DNA from: Chionis minor
Taxonomy: Eukaryota; Chordata; Aves; Charadriiformes; Chionididae
Direction: 5' to 3'
Assembly (NCBI GenBank): GCA_013398295.1
Contig: VZSF01001924.1
Location: forward strand, 186,625-250,624
DNA length: 64,000 nt
The notes under the pieces are model-generated. The model was not told the origin of the DNA. It did no database searches and was given only the letters and a program-made list of their open reading frames with translations. The position numbers and the translations under genes are program-made. Positions 1 to 12,700 of the stretch are shown here, one piece after another; position 1 is the stretch's first letter; every line of letters begins with the position of its first letter.

Positions 1-3000
1 TATCTAAATATGGTCTTAGCTGCCATTTTCATTTTCTCTCTGAAGATCTCAGAATTTGTTGCTTATATTAATTGAAGTTGCTCTTTTCAGTTGGGCAAAG
101 GTGTCCTAAACTATACCTAGGTCACTTGCTTGTTATTAAGTGTTTCTTCTTGTTGAGTAGTGATCAATTACTGTCTTGTTTTTATTTTTACTTTTGTTAC
201 TGTGGAGTTGATTCTTGATAGTGTGGATGTCTATTCCCATATGAAGCTCATTTCATGTCTGTCAGATCAACTTCCAGTTGGTTCTGCAGAGTTTGGTTTG
301 TTTGGATTTCCATTCGTTCTTTGCATGCTTTCCCCTTGCTTTCAAATCAATGAAGAGCGCCAGATTTATACAAGTAGGTCACTCACTGCCTCCTTTAGCT
401 GTCATAGTGTACATGAGTGCTCCAAATGTAATTTTTTTGAGAAGATGTCAGTTCCTCATCACAATTTTTCTCCCTTTGACTTGCTTCATGTGCAATGTGT
501 CTTATGAATTTGATGAATATTGAGAAATTTTTCTTGACATTTTCTTCAAGAATTGTAACAGATTTTGAAGATCACTCCCCAATTGTCTTTCAGCTTTTCA
601 AGCAACCCTTCCTTACTAACTGGGAGTAAATCTACAGAAAAATCCCCCCATGGGTTCTATTTGTTTCTTCACCTTCTCTATCACTTTCTGTAGTACTACA
701 CTACAGAAGCCTAGCTTCACTAGCCTTAATTGACCTAGAGTATATATTTGGATTCTAAATCTACTTTTGTTGAATGAAACAATACCTTGAACTGTTCAAT
801 TACACTGCAATGTGTTTGATTATATTAATAAACTGGATACATTAGGATGTACCCTTTCAAATTTCTTCTAAACAACTGAAAACTGCTTAATGGAAATGGT
901 TCCTGGAGTGCTCCGATTGGCCACAAATTTTCAAAGTTTTAATGCGGTCACCCAGTTCTGGAGAAAAAGAGAGTTACTCACAGAGATATTGGCAGTTTCA
1001 TGCCAGCTAGTCTTAGTAAATGAAACCATTTATTATTATAAATATGGTTACTGAATCACCACACTAAATGATAGCTACATTTGGAATGTACTTGATGAAT
1101 TCTCAGAAGTTGCTTTCTTGGTCATTCTTGCCACTTTTTTCATGAATACTGGAAAATACTTCCTTTCATAATGTAGAAATATTAGATGCCTCCATATCCA
1201 GGGATGGATCAGAGTGCAGGATGTGGCAAGACAAATCTGGCCCCATTGTTTAATAGTACTTTGTTCCTTAATGCAGAATTTGCACAGAAGCTTACTGAGA
1301 TTCATGCTTGCTGCACTTGATAAACTAGTAATTTGCCCCCCAAATTTTGATCTCTTCTGTAAACACAATATGGTAAAAAAGGTCACAAAAAACTTTATAT
1401 TACAGATTTTCTGCTGCTTTTACTGTTTTATTTCTAATTTTTTTGACATATTACTGTTTTTCAGCTAACAATCTTGTCTCTTTATCTTTGTATGTAATTA
1501 ATTGAACATCAGAAAACATCATCAATGGGAAATTCTTCCTCACTTCTAGTAAAGAAACAAAATAGAAAACAAAATTATGTCCATAAAAATTGATATGCCT
1601 CAGGGTTTTGAGTGCAGGTTTCTTTATAGATTCTATTTGCTGAGAGAAAAAAGCAAAGCTTTGGAGTAAGTTTGTAATATATACTGTATAATACATTTCC
1701 ACAGTATTAAACGTGTTTTGGTATTTGTTCAAGCCACTTGTGCTGACTGGAGAATTCCAGTACTGATTATTTTTTTGTGTAGACCACCAGAAGAGTAAAA
1801 AATATCCTAATAGACCTGCTGAGCCAAGAGTCCTGATTCAGCAGAGTATGTAAGTCAAAAATAGTAACTGGGCTAGTATGATTAAGGAATGCCACATTCT
1901 CTAGCCAATGTGTGGAATAATTGGATGTAATAGAATAATAAAACAAAGTTCAAGGTCACTTGCTCAGGGATTAATAGGAAAATCACAATAAACTTGGGGA
2001 GAATAGATGAAAATGATGGAGGAAGAAAAGGATCTGTCCATTTTGATTAGTCAAAGGACATCCCTGAGCTTCAGTATGATGAAAATCAAAGTTTGATAAT
2101 TACACATGCAGTATGGCTATAGAGAAGGTAATGGTTATCCCCGAGCATAAAAAATCTGGTGTTTTTAAAATATCAGAGAAAATCAGGAAATGTGTAGTAG
2201 CTATGAGTAAATTTTGGCTAGAAGCTGCAAGAAATTCCTAGGTTACAAAACAATCAGGATCATCCTTTGAAATGTTAGTAGTGGTAGAAAATTAAATGTC
2301 TTTCTGGATGGAGTTGGAAAAGCTAATGACAGTGATAGGAAACACCACCTGATGATGCAAGAGGTTATTTCCATTTCTGTGTTATGCCAGTGCTCTGTAT
2401 ATGGCTCTGTATGCCAAAGTATATTGGAAAATTGATTTGAGTTAAAAATAAAAGCATGGTACAATGTTCCTCTTATTGTTGTGGTTGCCATATCATAGTT
2501 TTATGTTTCCTCTTATGCCTCCCAAAATATCTTGGCAAGACTGTTAGATATAGCAGTTAAGCAAATAACTACATTTTATGTTCCTGCTCTCTTTTAGAAA
2601 GAAAAAATCTGTTCTTTCACCAGCTGTGAACCTGTTGTAGTATGAATTCACTATTTTTCGACTAACCAATAGGTGGCTGGTAGGTTGATGGCAACAATGT
2701 TGTAGATGTTTTGTGCACCTGACTGCAGTATCCTCCTTGCCACTTCGGAAATCCTGTTAGCCTATAATCACTGTGATCTTTGTAGACTTCAAGGGTATTC
2801 AGTGATATTTCTGGTGGGTATCAAAGCAGTCTGGATACCTCCATGCAGCCAAATCATGTTTGGCATGTTTAACTTGGGTTTGATTACATTGCTTCTAACA
2901 TTTTTAACTTGGATTCACTCTTTGCCTGGTCTGCAAAGTTTGAATGGTATGGTGCAGCACTGTGTGAAATCATTGACCTGGGTGTCTTTTAAGATTTTCC

Positions 3001-4871
3001 CACTGTGTTTATCCACAGAGACCTCTCAATATACTGTTTTCCAAGAATACTTTATTTCTGTCAGTGGTTATCAAAGTAAATCAAAAGTTTCTTTATGAAA
3101 CCATATTATCTGCATTCTGAAATACATATGAGGACTTACACTATTTCTGAGTTGAAAGAAAAGTTAACTATTGGCACTGAAACTGGAAAAGCAGGAAATA
3201 GGAAATGATGATAAGGCTGAATTAGTGATATTTGGAAGCCAGCTGCAAGATGGCAGAAAAAGTGCTAGATTGGAAAGAGGGAATAAGAAGGCATAGTAAA
3301 GACACCAAAAAGATTTTCCTTCTGTCTGGTGCTTTTATTTGATTTATTTTGGAATGGGAAATTCTAGACTGACTCTGAAAGAGAAATGGGATAAAAGAAA
3401 GAAACTGTTTTGTTTTTATTTCTTCAACAAACGTCATTATTTTTAACAAAATCATTATTTATAGTCTAGACCAGTATTACAGCTTTTAACTTAAAAATTT
3501 CGTGAATCTATAGAGGCTACTTTGAGGCCTGAAATAAAGTTTTTGGTTTGTTTTATAAAAGTTCCACTAATTTTGAAATTTGAATGAATAGGGGAGGTCT
3601 TCTCAGCATATCCCAGAGAGTGTGATGGTACAAAGTAAAAGAGCAGAGGGCAAAAAAAGAGGTCAAGGGCATTTTCAAATTTTCGTGATTGTAAAGACTG
3701 TTCTAGCTTATATAAATATTGGGTTTTGGCAGTGTAACTTATGTATACCCTCATTTAGCTGTCCGAACAATGATTGCTGTGGATGCATATTTAGTCTAAA
3801 GAATGGCTGTTTCTGATCTTGCAAAAAATCCTAAATGATGATTGATTGTAATAATTTATTTCTGAATATTAACATTTACAATCCCATGCACTTGCTGATT
3901 TTTAGGCCTACTGTCAAAATGCAGAAATTCAGTAGATATGTACATTCAATGACCTTGTTTCCTAATGATATGAGGAATGTAATTGCCTTTCATACCATGC
4001 ATCTAAATCCTACAGAAGCATCTTTGACTGTTTAAAATGTGAGTAAATAGTAATAGAAGTGGTACAAAGGAAATGTCCTTGCTGTAGGACAATGAGGAGA
4101 AAGTGAGAAATGTAATCAGTCCTAAACAAAAATATTTTCAGATCCATGAATACCTACAGATACTTACATTTTGAAGATTTAAAGTAATTACTAATTGAAA
4201 AAACATTAAATGTGGCTCATGAGACTAAAAATAATAGTGTTACTTTCCCCACAAAACACTAAATTCTTTTTTCTAACAGTATGAAATCCTTTTAATATAA
4301 GTGTTTCTTATTTGCTAGCTTATTTGCTATCCATTTCCTTTGAAATTTCTTGCCATTACAAGAAAATCCACACACAAAAAAATTTTTAAACATATGCATG
4401 TGCAAACTGCACATGATTCTTGCAGATCCTGCTAACAGATCTCCAAACTTTTAATCTTTTAATGCCTTTCTTGGATGCCTATACCTTCACTATGTCCTTA
4501 CATTTATTCTAGAGGCAAGACAGCTATCTGTCACGGATGAAAGTGCTATGTCTGTGCAGCCTGGAAATGCTTTGAAGATTTTGAGGAAATACACCATATA
4601 ATAACACCATATAAAAATATAACAATGTTTTTGTATCTCTTGTAGCTAAAATGAGAGTCTAGGCAGTTTGCAGGAGAGCATTTTTTTTGGACATGAGGAG
4701 ACTCGGGTGGTAGAAAGAGGCCGCTCTAGGTGTCTCAGGTATGGATCCCCAACTAGCAGTCAGTGGGTTCCTGGCAGTACTGGTGTGCATTTCTCCGGCT
4801 CTTCACTGGGAATTTTAGGGATGTTCTTTCACTTTTCGAGACCAGACTGCAGCCTGTCCCTCAGAGTCACA
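1..4871. other. Non-coding AT-rich stretch, no gene recognised
   Basis: I see no exon with a recognisable protein, no RNA gene and no young repeat. The longest open frame is 130 codons at 2706-3098 (+). Its hydrophobic, cysteine-scattered translation matches no family I know, and it has no convincing splice sites. Short homopolymers and AT-rich runs are ordinary for avian intergenic or intronic DNA. The base composition becomes richer in G and C from about 4660 onward as the LTR below is approached. The 4668-4871 stretch may be more of the same element or unique flank; I cannot tell. Confidence 0.6.
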
Positions 4872-5576
4872 TTGGGCATAGGTGTCAAGGATCTGGCAGC
4901 AGCGGGGGCTGCAGGGGTGGCCTCTGTGAGCGCTGCTGGGAAAGAGCCTTTAAGAAAGGGCAGTAAACATCCAGCAGGCAGAGGAAGAGGGGAAAAAAGT
5001 GAGAAACAGAAGTATGAACACCAAGGTGAGAGAAGTAGAGGAGGAGGTGCTCCTGGCACTAGAGCAGAGTTTCTGTTGCAGCCCATGGGGAAGCCCACTG
5101 TGAAGCAGATAACCACATTGTAGCCCAGGGAGGACCACACTGGAGCAAGAGGAGCATTCCCTGAAGGAAATACAGCCCGTGGAGAGCACACGCGGGAGCA
5201 AGGGAAAAAAATGTAAGGCGGAAGGGACGGCTATGGACTGACCGACTGCCATCCCCTCTGCCCTTCTCAGGGGTTGGGTGTGGGTAGAGGCAGGAGTGAA
5301 AGAACAAAGCTGGGCTTGCGAGAGGGAGGAGGAAAGGTTTTGTTCCAATGTTCACCTTTATTTCTCTCCACCCAAATCTATTTTCGTTGGCAATAAATTA
5401 ACTTACCCCAAGCTGAGTCCGTTTTGCCTGTGATGGCAACTGGTAAGTGATCTCTCTGTCTTTATCTCCCGCTATGAGCTTTCTCATGCTATTACTCCCC
5501 CTGCCCTGTTGAGGAGCAGGTGGTGAGAGAGCATCTGGGTGGGCTTTTGGCCCTTAGTCAAGATTAACCCACCACA
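4872..5576 (+). mobile_element. Probable solo LTR of an avian ERVL-like endogenous retrovirus
   Basis: This GC-richer block has the layout of a bird LTR. It contains a GCAGGGGTGGC-type block near 4909, repeated 'CAGCCCRTGG' and 'CTGGAGCA' phrases at 5078-5200, an AATAAA signal at about 5391, and then AAGCTGAGTCCGTTTTGCC. It ends in ACCCACCACA at 5576, which gives the terminal CA of an LTR. The order of the polyadenylation signal before the CA end places the sense on the plus strand. The 5' edge (about 4872, TTGGGCATAGG) is degenerate. I see no second LTR and no gag, pol or env remains in the window, so a solo LTR from recombination is inferred. No clear target-site duplication was found. The ERVL-like label comes from remembered similarity. 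Confidence 0.55.
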
Positions 5577-6384
5577 TGGTGTTTTAAATTTTTATTCAAA
5601 AAAGCCGGCTTTTCCTGATTTTGTGAACCTCCAAATCATCTTTGAAGGCCTAACATTAAGAAAAAGTCTGGGTAGAGTCACCTCAAATATTCAGATGCCT
5701 TGGTTCCTATTAAACCTTTATATACATTGAAGGGATGACAACTGGAAAAGTAAAGAGGGAGGAATAGATAACCAGCAATTAGCAAATCTTACTCCTTGCA
5801 CAAGAAATTGATGTCTCGGCTATCAGTATACAAGAAAAATGTAGTTTTCTGATGTTTTAGATTAAACATGTTCCATCTGAAGAAGCATTGCTATCTTTCA
5901 GGATGACAAAAGATAAAGTGGGTGATGTTTACAGTTTGCTGTTAGTCTTTCAAAAGCAGAAGATACTGAGGACTGGTATAATTGATGGGTTGAATCATAG
6001 ACTACAAAGCATTCCACATCTCATTGAGATGTTTGAATGTGGCTTAGTTTATGATGAAATTACTACTTATTTTATAGTAGTTGGTGGCAATTTTACAGTT
6101 GTAAGGTGGCTACATGCTTAAAAAGAAAGAGAGAGACAGACAGACAGGGTGGGCTATATATATATAAAGGTCTAAGACTATGTAGTATAGCAACCAATAT
6201 TCTATATCTCGATAGGCACTGGCTATTTTACAGTTGCAGACTGTCTTTTAGGATGTTTTGTTTTGTTCTTGAATTAACACAAAAGCAAAAATATCCATTT
6301 TAGATCATCACAAATAGTATTAGTTAAGCAATCTTAGCAGAGGAACAAAAGATTTCAAAAGATCTTAGAGAAAATAACTGCTAT
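5577..6384. other. Non-coding, with a short simple-repeat patch
   Basis: No gene is seen. At about 6121-6168 there is a short low-complexity run: GA-rich, then four CAGA-like units, then a TA run. Open frames here are under 80 codons and match nothing I recognise. Confidence 0.5.
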
Positions 6385-6440
6385 ATTGAATTGTCTACGT
6401 TTGAAGGGACCTTTAGGATCATCGAGTCCACCATCACATT
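6385..6440 (-). mobile_element. CR1 3'-end sliver
   Basis: About 40 bases around 6399-6437 read as the reverse complement of a CR1 3' end (GAAGGGACCTTTAGGATCAT followed by CGAGTCCA). The terminal octamer repeats at the low-coordinate side have decayed and the similarity stops after the first 50 bases. This is either a very short 5'-truncated insertion or the remaining edge of an older one. Confidence 0.55.
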
Positions 6441-7625
6441 TCTGTCTGTGATCATCTGGTGGCTCGATGGAAGCCAAGAGTTCATCACTTGTATCAAATT
6501 GTACAGTTCAGTATACAGACTTCTAGTAAGGACTAAAATGTTTTTGGACACTCACTTCCCCCCAAAATTAAAAACAAAAGTAAGCAAAAAGCCCCACCCC
6601 CGTACCCCAATTTTTAACCCATCAGTATCAGGCTGTTGTCTTCACTATTGGCTTCTAGTTTTTTAATTTTAATAGGTGTTCATACATTATAGAAAAAGTT
6701 TTGTTCTTCACTAAAAAGGTAAATCAGGCAACTAAAGCATATTGAAAAGTTTTTTAGTTTCACGGGAGGTAGTACTAATGGTATCAGGGTGAAGAATGGT
6801 GCAAATATATGATTTCATTTCCCTGGTGCAGCTACTACTTTTGCACCTGTTGTTGGGTGCATATGGAAATCTTTCTCCAAAAACCTACCTCTGCCTGTTC
6901 AAAAAAAACATGTTTGTACAATCCTGACAGTGGTCTGCTATTTGATGATCCATCAGTACATCATTTAAGTATGTGCTTAAAAGCCACAGAAATAAATGGT
7001 GATTTTCCCAAGTGTTTAGCTGAACTGCAACATGCTATTTTAGTAACATGTAATACAGTACCAAAAATCAAATCTTAAAATCTTTATTAATTTTTTTTTA
7101 TTCTTTATTCCTCTCAAATCACCACTAAATTCAATAGAAGTTGCAGTTCTTTGTATACTCCAGTATTTATTCTAAAGTCAATTAAAACAATGCTCTGAAT
7201 ATACAGTTACACAGACTATTGCAATGGATTTCAGTGTGTCATTTCGCCACTGTATTTGATATACACAGTCTAATTTTTATAGGTCTCTCTTAAGTTAACT
7301 CAATTTTATGACCATGAAAATTGCTACCTACATAATACTAAATTTGAAAAATAACTTGCATGAAATATGATCCTTATACATGGTACTTACCATAGTAAAT
7401 ATATCTTTGTTACAGGCTGCTTGTCACAGTGAAATGTAACTGGGAAGTTTATAGGTAAGGATGGTACAAATACTAAGCATAAATTGTTCTTACATTCTTT
7501 TTATTTATTACAAAAATCGAAATTGAGTAGACGTAATTTCTTACACAATACTATGTATTTTCTTTGTTCATGTAAATTTTAGTAGCTAAGAAGAGGGTTT
7601 TTTTCACAGGAAGTCTTCAAAAAAT
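6441..7625. other. Non-coding stretch, nothing recognised
   Basis: The sequence is AT-rich with T-runs and no open frame above 95 codons. No repeat family or exon signal could be recognised. Confidence 0.5.
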
Positions 7626-7629
7626 TGGC

Positions 7630-7730
7630 ATATATTGTCAGACCTGAGGGCCACGTGATCCTATGTCTGACTTCCAGTTACCAATACCACAACCTTCAAA
7701 AAAAGTATAAGTTCTTCAGCATAAACAGAA
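7630..7730. repeat. Possible ancient amniote interspersed repeat
   Basis: The phrases CAGACCTGAGGGCCA, TCCTATGTCTGACTTCCAGT and ACCAATACCA occur in the same order as in an old repeat common in turtle and bird genomes, possibly a CR1/L3 3' region. The match is short and decayed, so the assignment is tentative. Confidence 0.35.
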
Positions 7731-7769
7731 ATGGGCAAAGTCTTTGCGACATTGTGTTTTAAATGTTAA

Positions 7770-8390
7770 AGGTTTCCAAACCCAGTGTGCTTCTGAACCT
7801 GCATGTTCCTCCTGTCCCAGTCTGACAGAAGTGGCTGCTGCTGCTCACATTTGCAGGTCTGACCAGTAACAAGAAGCTCCAAACATGCAGATGCACATAC
7901 AACAACGTGACCACCATACAGCTCAACACAAACACAATACCTTATTGCCACCCACAAAAAACCCAACAGCACTTAAATAAACATGGATGCCATAGGCCCA
8001 AGCTCTGCAGATCAGGATGGGGCTTTGCTAACGTCTCTCTCACACACATATACTCAGAGATTTGCCCAGTAGTTGGCCCTGGTCACTTTTTTTGTCTAAG
8101 GCTGGCCCCAGAGCCCCTTCTTCTAGTCCTACTTCCCACCTGGTCTGGTTTGAAGTTTGCTGGTAACTGCATGCATACACCACACACAAACACACTGGAG
8201 GCCCTGCTCACACAGCAAACAGTCAGGAATAAAGCTTACTAAGGAGACAGGACAGCAGTCAGGTGCAGGCTTGGACATACAAGAACAGTGCCAGTTTGAT
8301 TACATTTGAGCAGGTCTTTTGTTCCTGCTTGTCTCCATTTTCCCACACTTCAAAATCACCTAGATCCCTCCCTTTTTATGCCTTTCATTC
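7770..8390. repeat. Possible LTR-like fragment, unclassified
   Basis: This block is richer in C and G than its flanks. It has CA-rich microsatellite-like pieces (8041-8050, 8176-8195), an AATAAA at about 8230 followed by AGGAGACAGGACAG, and a downstream pyrimidine-rich segment. That mixture recalls avian LTRs, but I could not place either terminus, a TG...CA boundary or a target-site duplication. It could be unique sequence. The short open frames on both strands here resemble no known protein. Confidence 0.3.
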
Positions 8391-8929
8391 TTCATTTAAA
8401 TGTCCCACAGTAAATTTTATATAATCATATATGACACCAAAACGCACAATAAATCTACTTTTTCCGATGAGGCTAAGGATAATCTTGTTTCCCCCTTCTT
8501 ATCAGTTAGGAAGTACAGTTTGAACTTCCTCAAGGCTTTGGGTGATTCCTTTAATGGCCCATCAATCAGGAACCTAAGAGTCCTGGTTTCTGGTATTGTC
8601 TCTTATCTCCTGTACCTTAGGGGTTATATACTTGGGTGTTAATTTTTTCCTTCTCCTGTGTCTCATACCAGCCTCGTATGCTAAATATATAGTAACCAGA
8701 TATGATCACAAGTTGGATACTGTCACAATAAAGTGATCTCTCATAGTAAGTGTCTGGCTTACCTCTTGAGGCAAAGGGCTTAACAGTCTTTCTCAATTTT
8801 CTCATTAGTGTTCTTAAGCTGTTGGAAATGAGTACCACAGTCTGATTACACATCATGTGAAGAAGCATTTTCTCCTACTGTTTTTTAAAATTGCTGATTC
8901 TTTTATTATCCTTGTGCTGTCTTTCTAAT
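8391..8929. other. Non-coding stretch, nothing recognised
   Basis: No gene or clear repeat is seen. The right end may already be decayed LINE sequence belonging to the next feature. Confidence 0.45.
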
Positions 8930-9735
8930 TGCAGTATAAGACCAGAAGTACAGACATTTATCTTCTGCAGGCCACTCATTATTTGATATGCATTCATCAT
9001 AGCACATTCTGTGAATGTTCTTTGTAAAAAATCTGTATTTTCAAGCTCTTTTCAAATGAGTGACTTCCTTGATCTTGGTCATTCTTTCCAGGCTTCTCTT
9101 CTCCATGAAGTTTTTTGAGGTAAGTAACCAATAAAAAACACGGACCTTCTTGAAACCAGGAACAGGAGATTTAGGTAACATTCACCTTCCTCAAGAGTTG
9201 TCATATTTTGATGTTGGCAACTGAACATGATGTTCCTTTCAGTTGTGCCCAGATTCTTTCTTGCAAAGTCTGGTGGAAGCTGGAATTACACATAAAGGCT
9301 GGGATCTTGTGCATAATCTGTCTCCCAGCACCATGCTGCAGTGCATACAGTGTTCCAGATGATGCCAAAGTATTGATTTATACAAAAGAACTTTGAAACT
9401 CTGTGCTATTCATCATCTTACTTCTTATACAGCCTAATGTTTTGTTTGCCTTCTGACTGCAGTTGTGAATTAAGCAAAGATCTCTCAATTACCGGAATGA
9501 CTAATGGTTCCTTTCTTGAGACAGAGGTAAGCAAGCAGCTTAAGATCTTCTTCATGTACAAATTGCTTTGCACTTATTTATTCTGAATATAATTTCCCTC
9601 TTCATTTGTTTAGTTCTCCCTAACATTTTACTTAATCTTCTGGTTTGGATTAACTTAAATAATTTTGTAAACTTCAGATTTTGCTGTTACCTTACTTACC
9701 ACTTATTAAATGTACTAGGCACTGTGGGATTTAAA
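8930..9735 (-). mobile_element. Old CR1/L3-like LINE relic, ORF2 reverse-transcriptase region
   Basis: Read on the minus strand, this is a decayed piece of an ancient CR1-superfamily (L3-like) LINE. In plus-strand order I recognise CAGCCTAATGTTTTGTTTGCC (9431-9451), GATCTCTCAATTACC and TTTCTTGAG (9480-9520), TTGCTTTGCACTTATT (9562-9577), and AATAATTTTGTAAACTTCAG followed by TTTTGCTGTTACC (9658-9690). These follow the order of the antisense reverse-transcriptase C-terminal region. The part between 8930 and 9320 is weaker and may include unrelated sequence. No frame is open. Many substitutions indicate great age compared with the CR1 copies elsewhere in the window. Confidence 0.55.
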
Positions 9736-12700
9736 AAGAAAATGAACGACTTGATAGCAGCCAACACATTAATACTCTGTTCAGCTGTGGATATCAGATT
9801 TTGGGAAACAAGTTTGCCTAATAGTATAAACTTGTAGCTGCATGAAGTATGTGTAAAAGAATTGCAAAGCTAAACTATCATTCTTGTAATGTCATTTGAA
9901 TTCCTGAGTTGTCCAGTATGGAAAGTACACAGTTTTTCAGGACTTTGTTACAAAACAAAGTTATTAATTTTTGATGAACTGCTTTGGCCAAATACTTCAT
10001 AATTCTGTAGACAGCACTCAATTTTGTTTGAAAGAAATATGATTCACTGAGTGGTTTAGGATATAATGTATGTTTCCAAATGCCATGACATGTCAGCCAA
10101 CTGTAAATTAATAATCGCTGATCAGCATAGGTCATCTGTCCTCATTCTCCTAACAATCTTTCTGTTCTTTTCCTGTACTGCAGTCTTCCATGGTTATGGA
10201 ACTGGCTTTGATAAACTAACTTTGGAAGCTGCTTCTGACATAAGTCCTAACACTCAACTTCTAGAGAATTACAATCAATAGTCAAAAATATATAAATCAA
10301 ATCCATACTTTCAGTTGACTTCATTAAGGACAAGACTTGGTTTCTCTTGTTGGAAATAACCAATGCTATCTAATATCCTTCTGCAATCAAATTCCATCCT
10401 ACAATAGATTTTTAATATAGACATCTGAGACATTTTCTGAATGCATTCATTCTCCTTTAGCCAGAGAGAGAGAGAGAGCGTGCCTCTTGCTTGGACTAAC
10501 TTTGACAGACAGTAGACGAGATGAATCCTGCTTTTTACCACCCATATATATATACACATACAGGTGGAAGCCATAATCATCTAACAATTAAATATGGTAT
10601 TAAAATGTCTGATTTTAATTTAGGAATCAGCTCACAATATTTTTGAAGCAAAACACAAACAAACAAACACATTTGTGAAAAAAACATGAACAGTATTGAA
10701 ATTAAAAGCAGCTTAGCAATAAGTGACTAACTGCATTTTTCTGTTTATACTAAAGAGCAATGACAGATGCTCTGCCATATATTCAATCTGTTTCAGTAAA
10801 CTCTGTCACAGGAAACAGATGAGAGTTTTTTTCAAATTAAAAAAAACAAAAAAGAAACATCCCTCTTTCTCAGGCCTTTAAATCCTTCAATCCACAGTTT
10901 TACTTAAAAACCTTTTTTCTCTTCCAATGCCTTGTTTTAATGCTGAAATGTTCTATCATAGTGAGTCTGCTACAGCAGAGGGTATCCATCTGCACAAATT
11001 TTGGAAAGCACCATCTTTTAACCAGCACAAAAGGAAACAACTCAAATCCTGTTTCTTGAGAAAGAGCTTTTAAATAATGTGTAAAATAGACAGATTTTTG
11101 CTTCTGTCTCCTCTACTGACGCAGATAATAATCAAGTCTCTCAAAGAAATCTCAAGGACACAGGCCTTCACAGGGCACTGACATTCAGAGACTACATAGC
11201 AGAGCTGTCTGGTAAAATACAAGCAGGGTAACGCACAGCTGTTCCTAAACCTGTCATTACTTCCCTTTTCTTTTGTTATAATGACAGCAACCAAAAAATT
11301 TTGCTAGCAAATCTCTCCAACCGAGGATCTCAGAGCAAAGTAAGAGTCTTGAAAAATCTCTTTAGTTCAGTTTGTCATGTACAAAGCTAATATTAAAAGA
11401 AAAAAATTAAAAAGCACGTTGATGGTACTTTCTTATTCTAAAAGACTTTCTCGACTTTTAGGGGGCAGTACACTGCACAGCGAGGAGGATAATGGCACAG
11501 TGCTCTCAGGCTGCAAATGAACATAGTTCTGTTGCAGGACAGCTCTCTTGTTCTTTCTCTTCCTGCTCAGTAACATAAGCAACAAGGGGCTGAGTGTCCT
11601 CTTTTAATTTGCTCATCCCACAGGTCTGCCTGTTTAGCCTTGCTGTTGGGTTTTATGTTTGGACTCCACAGGAGATCTGCCCTTCTCTGAAGCAGTAGTC
11701 ATTTGACACATCCAGGGAGTGGATTTAATATGTTACTTAATGTGATATTCTAAAGTTTATAAGCTTGATTTGCATACGTTTTTACAACAGGATAGTGCTG
11801 CACACTTTATTGGGTCTACCTCTGATATACACCGATGTAAATGAGTTTCAAAATCATATTAATTGGCCATATAGAGTAGATTGTATATAGAGAAATCATG
11901 AACAGTTCTTTTTTAAGGAAAAAAAAGTTCTAAATTTGAGATGATAATCATTTCATTGTGAGAGAGATAGTTTGTACATTTGGCTGACATATATGGGAAT
12001 GTAAAAATATTCCTTTTACTGCCATAAAATTCCCTAAATTTGTTGAAGTTTTACCGAAAAGTTTAGTGAAAACAGTGAAAATATAACTAAATATTAAGTA
12101 TAAGACTATGTTGTCCAGGAAAAAAAGCCCAAACCAAAACATCCAAACCAGTATCTAGATGTATTTAGCTGGACAACTAAAATGATTGTAATGGAATGAG
12201 TGGTATTTAAGCACACGCTCTTAAATATGCTTATCAAATGGTATATAATGTACACAGAATAAGATTTCATTTCTTTTCACTGTCAGGGCAATAATGTAGA
12301 TTTCAAATGAAGTTAAATTCTGTAACCAGAATAATAAAACAATAATGATCTTTCCTAAGTTGCCTTCAGCTCACTAGTGTGATTCAATTTGCCATACAAT
12401 TACATGGTCTACAGTGAATATAATGAACATGTTTAAAGAGTGAAGAGTTTCAGAATTATTCTTTCATATAGATGTACTTAGTTAGATGCTTATTAGTCAG
12501 CGTATTGCCTGGCTCTGTTTGGATACATCTCTTCTTTTAAGCATTTTATGTTCTACATTTCTACTAAGGTAAACCAAAGGAAAGAACCCAGAAGGAAGAA
12601 ATCAAAGCAAGAAAACCATAAAACCCCAAAACCTCACCTCTGCAGAAGCTAATAACTTCAGATTTCTCTGCAGTCAGCACTTAATATGATTTCTAATCTT

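Noticed and set aside
2706..3098. A 130-codon frame as a membrane-protein exon
   Set aside because: Hydrophobicity follows from T-rich codons, and no family match or splice signals were seen.
4668..5123. A 151-codon open frame with a basic, glycine-rich end
   Set aside because: It overlaps the GC-rich LTR, and opposite-strand frames are open too. The composition explains it.
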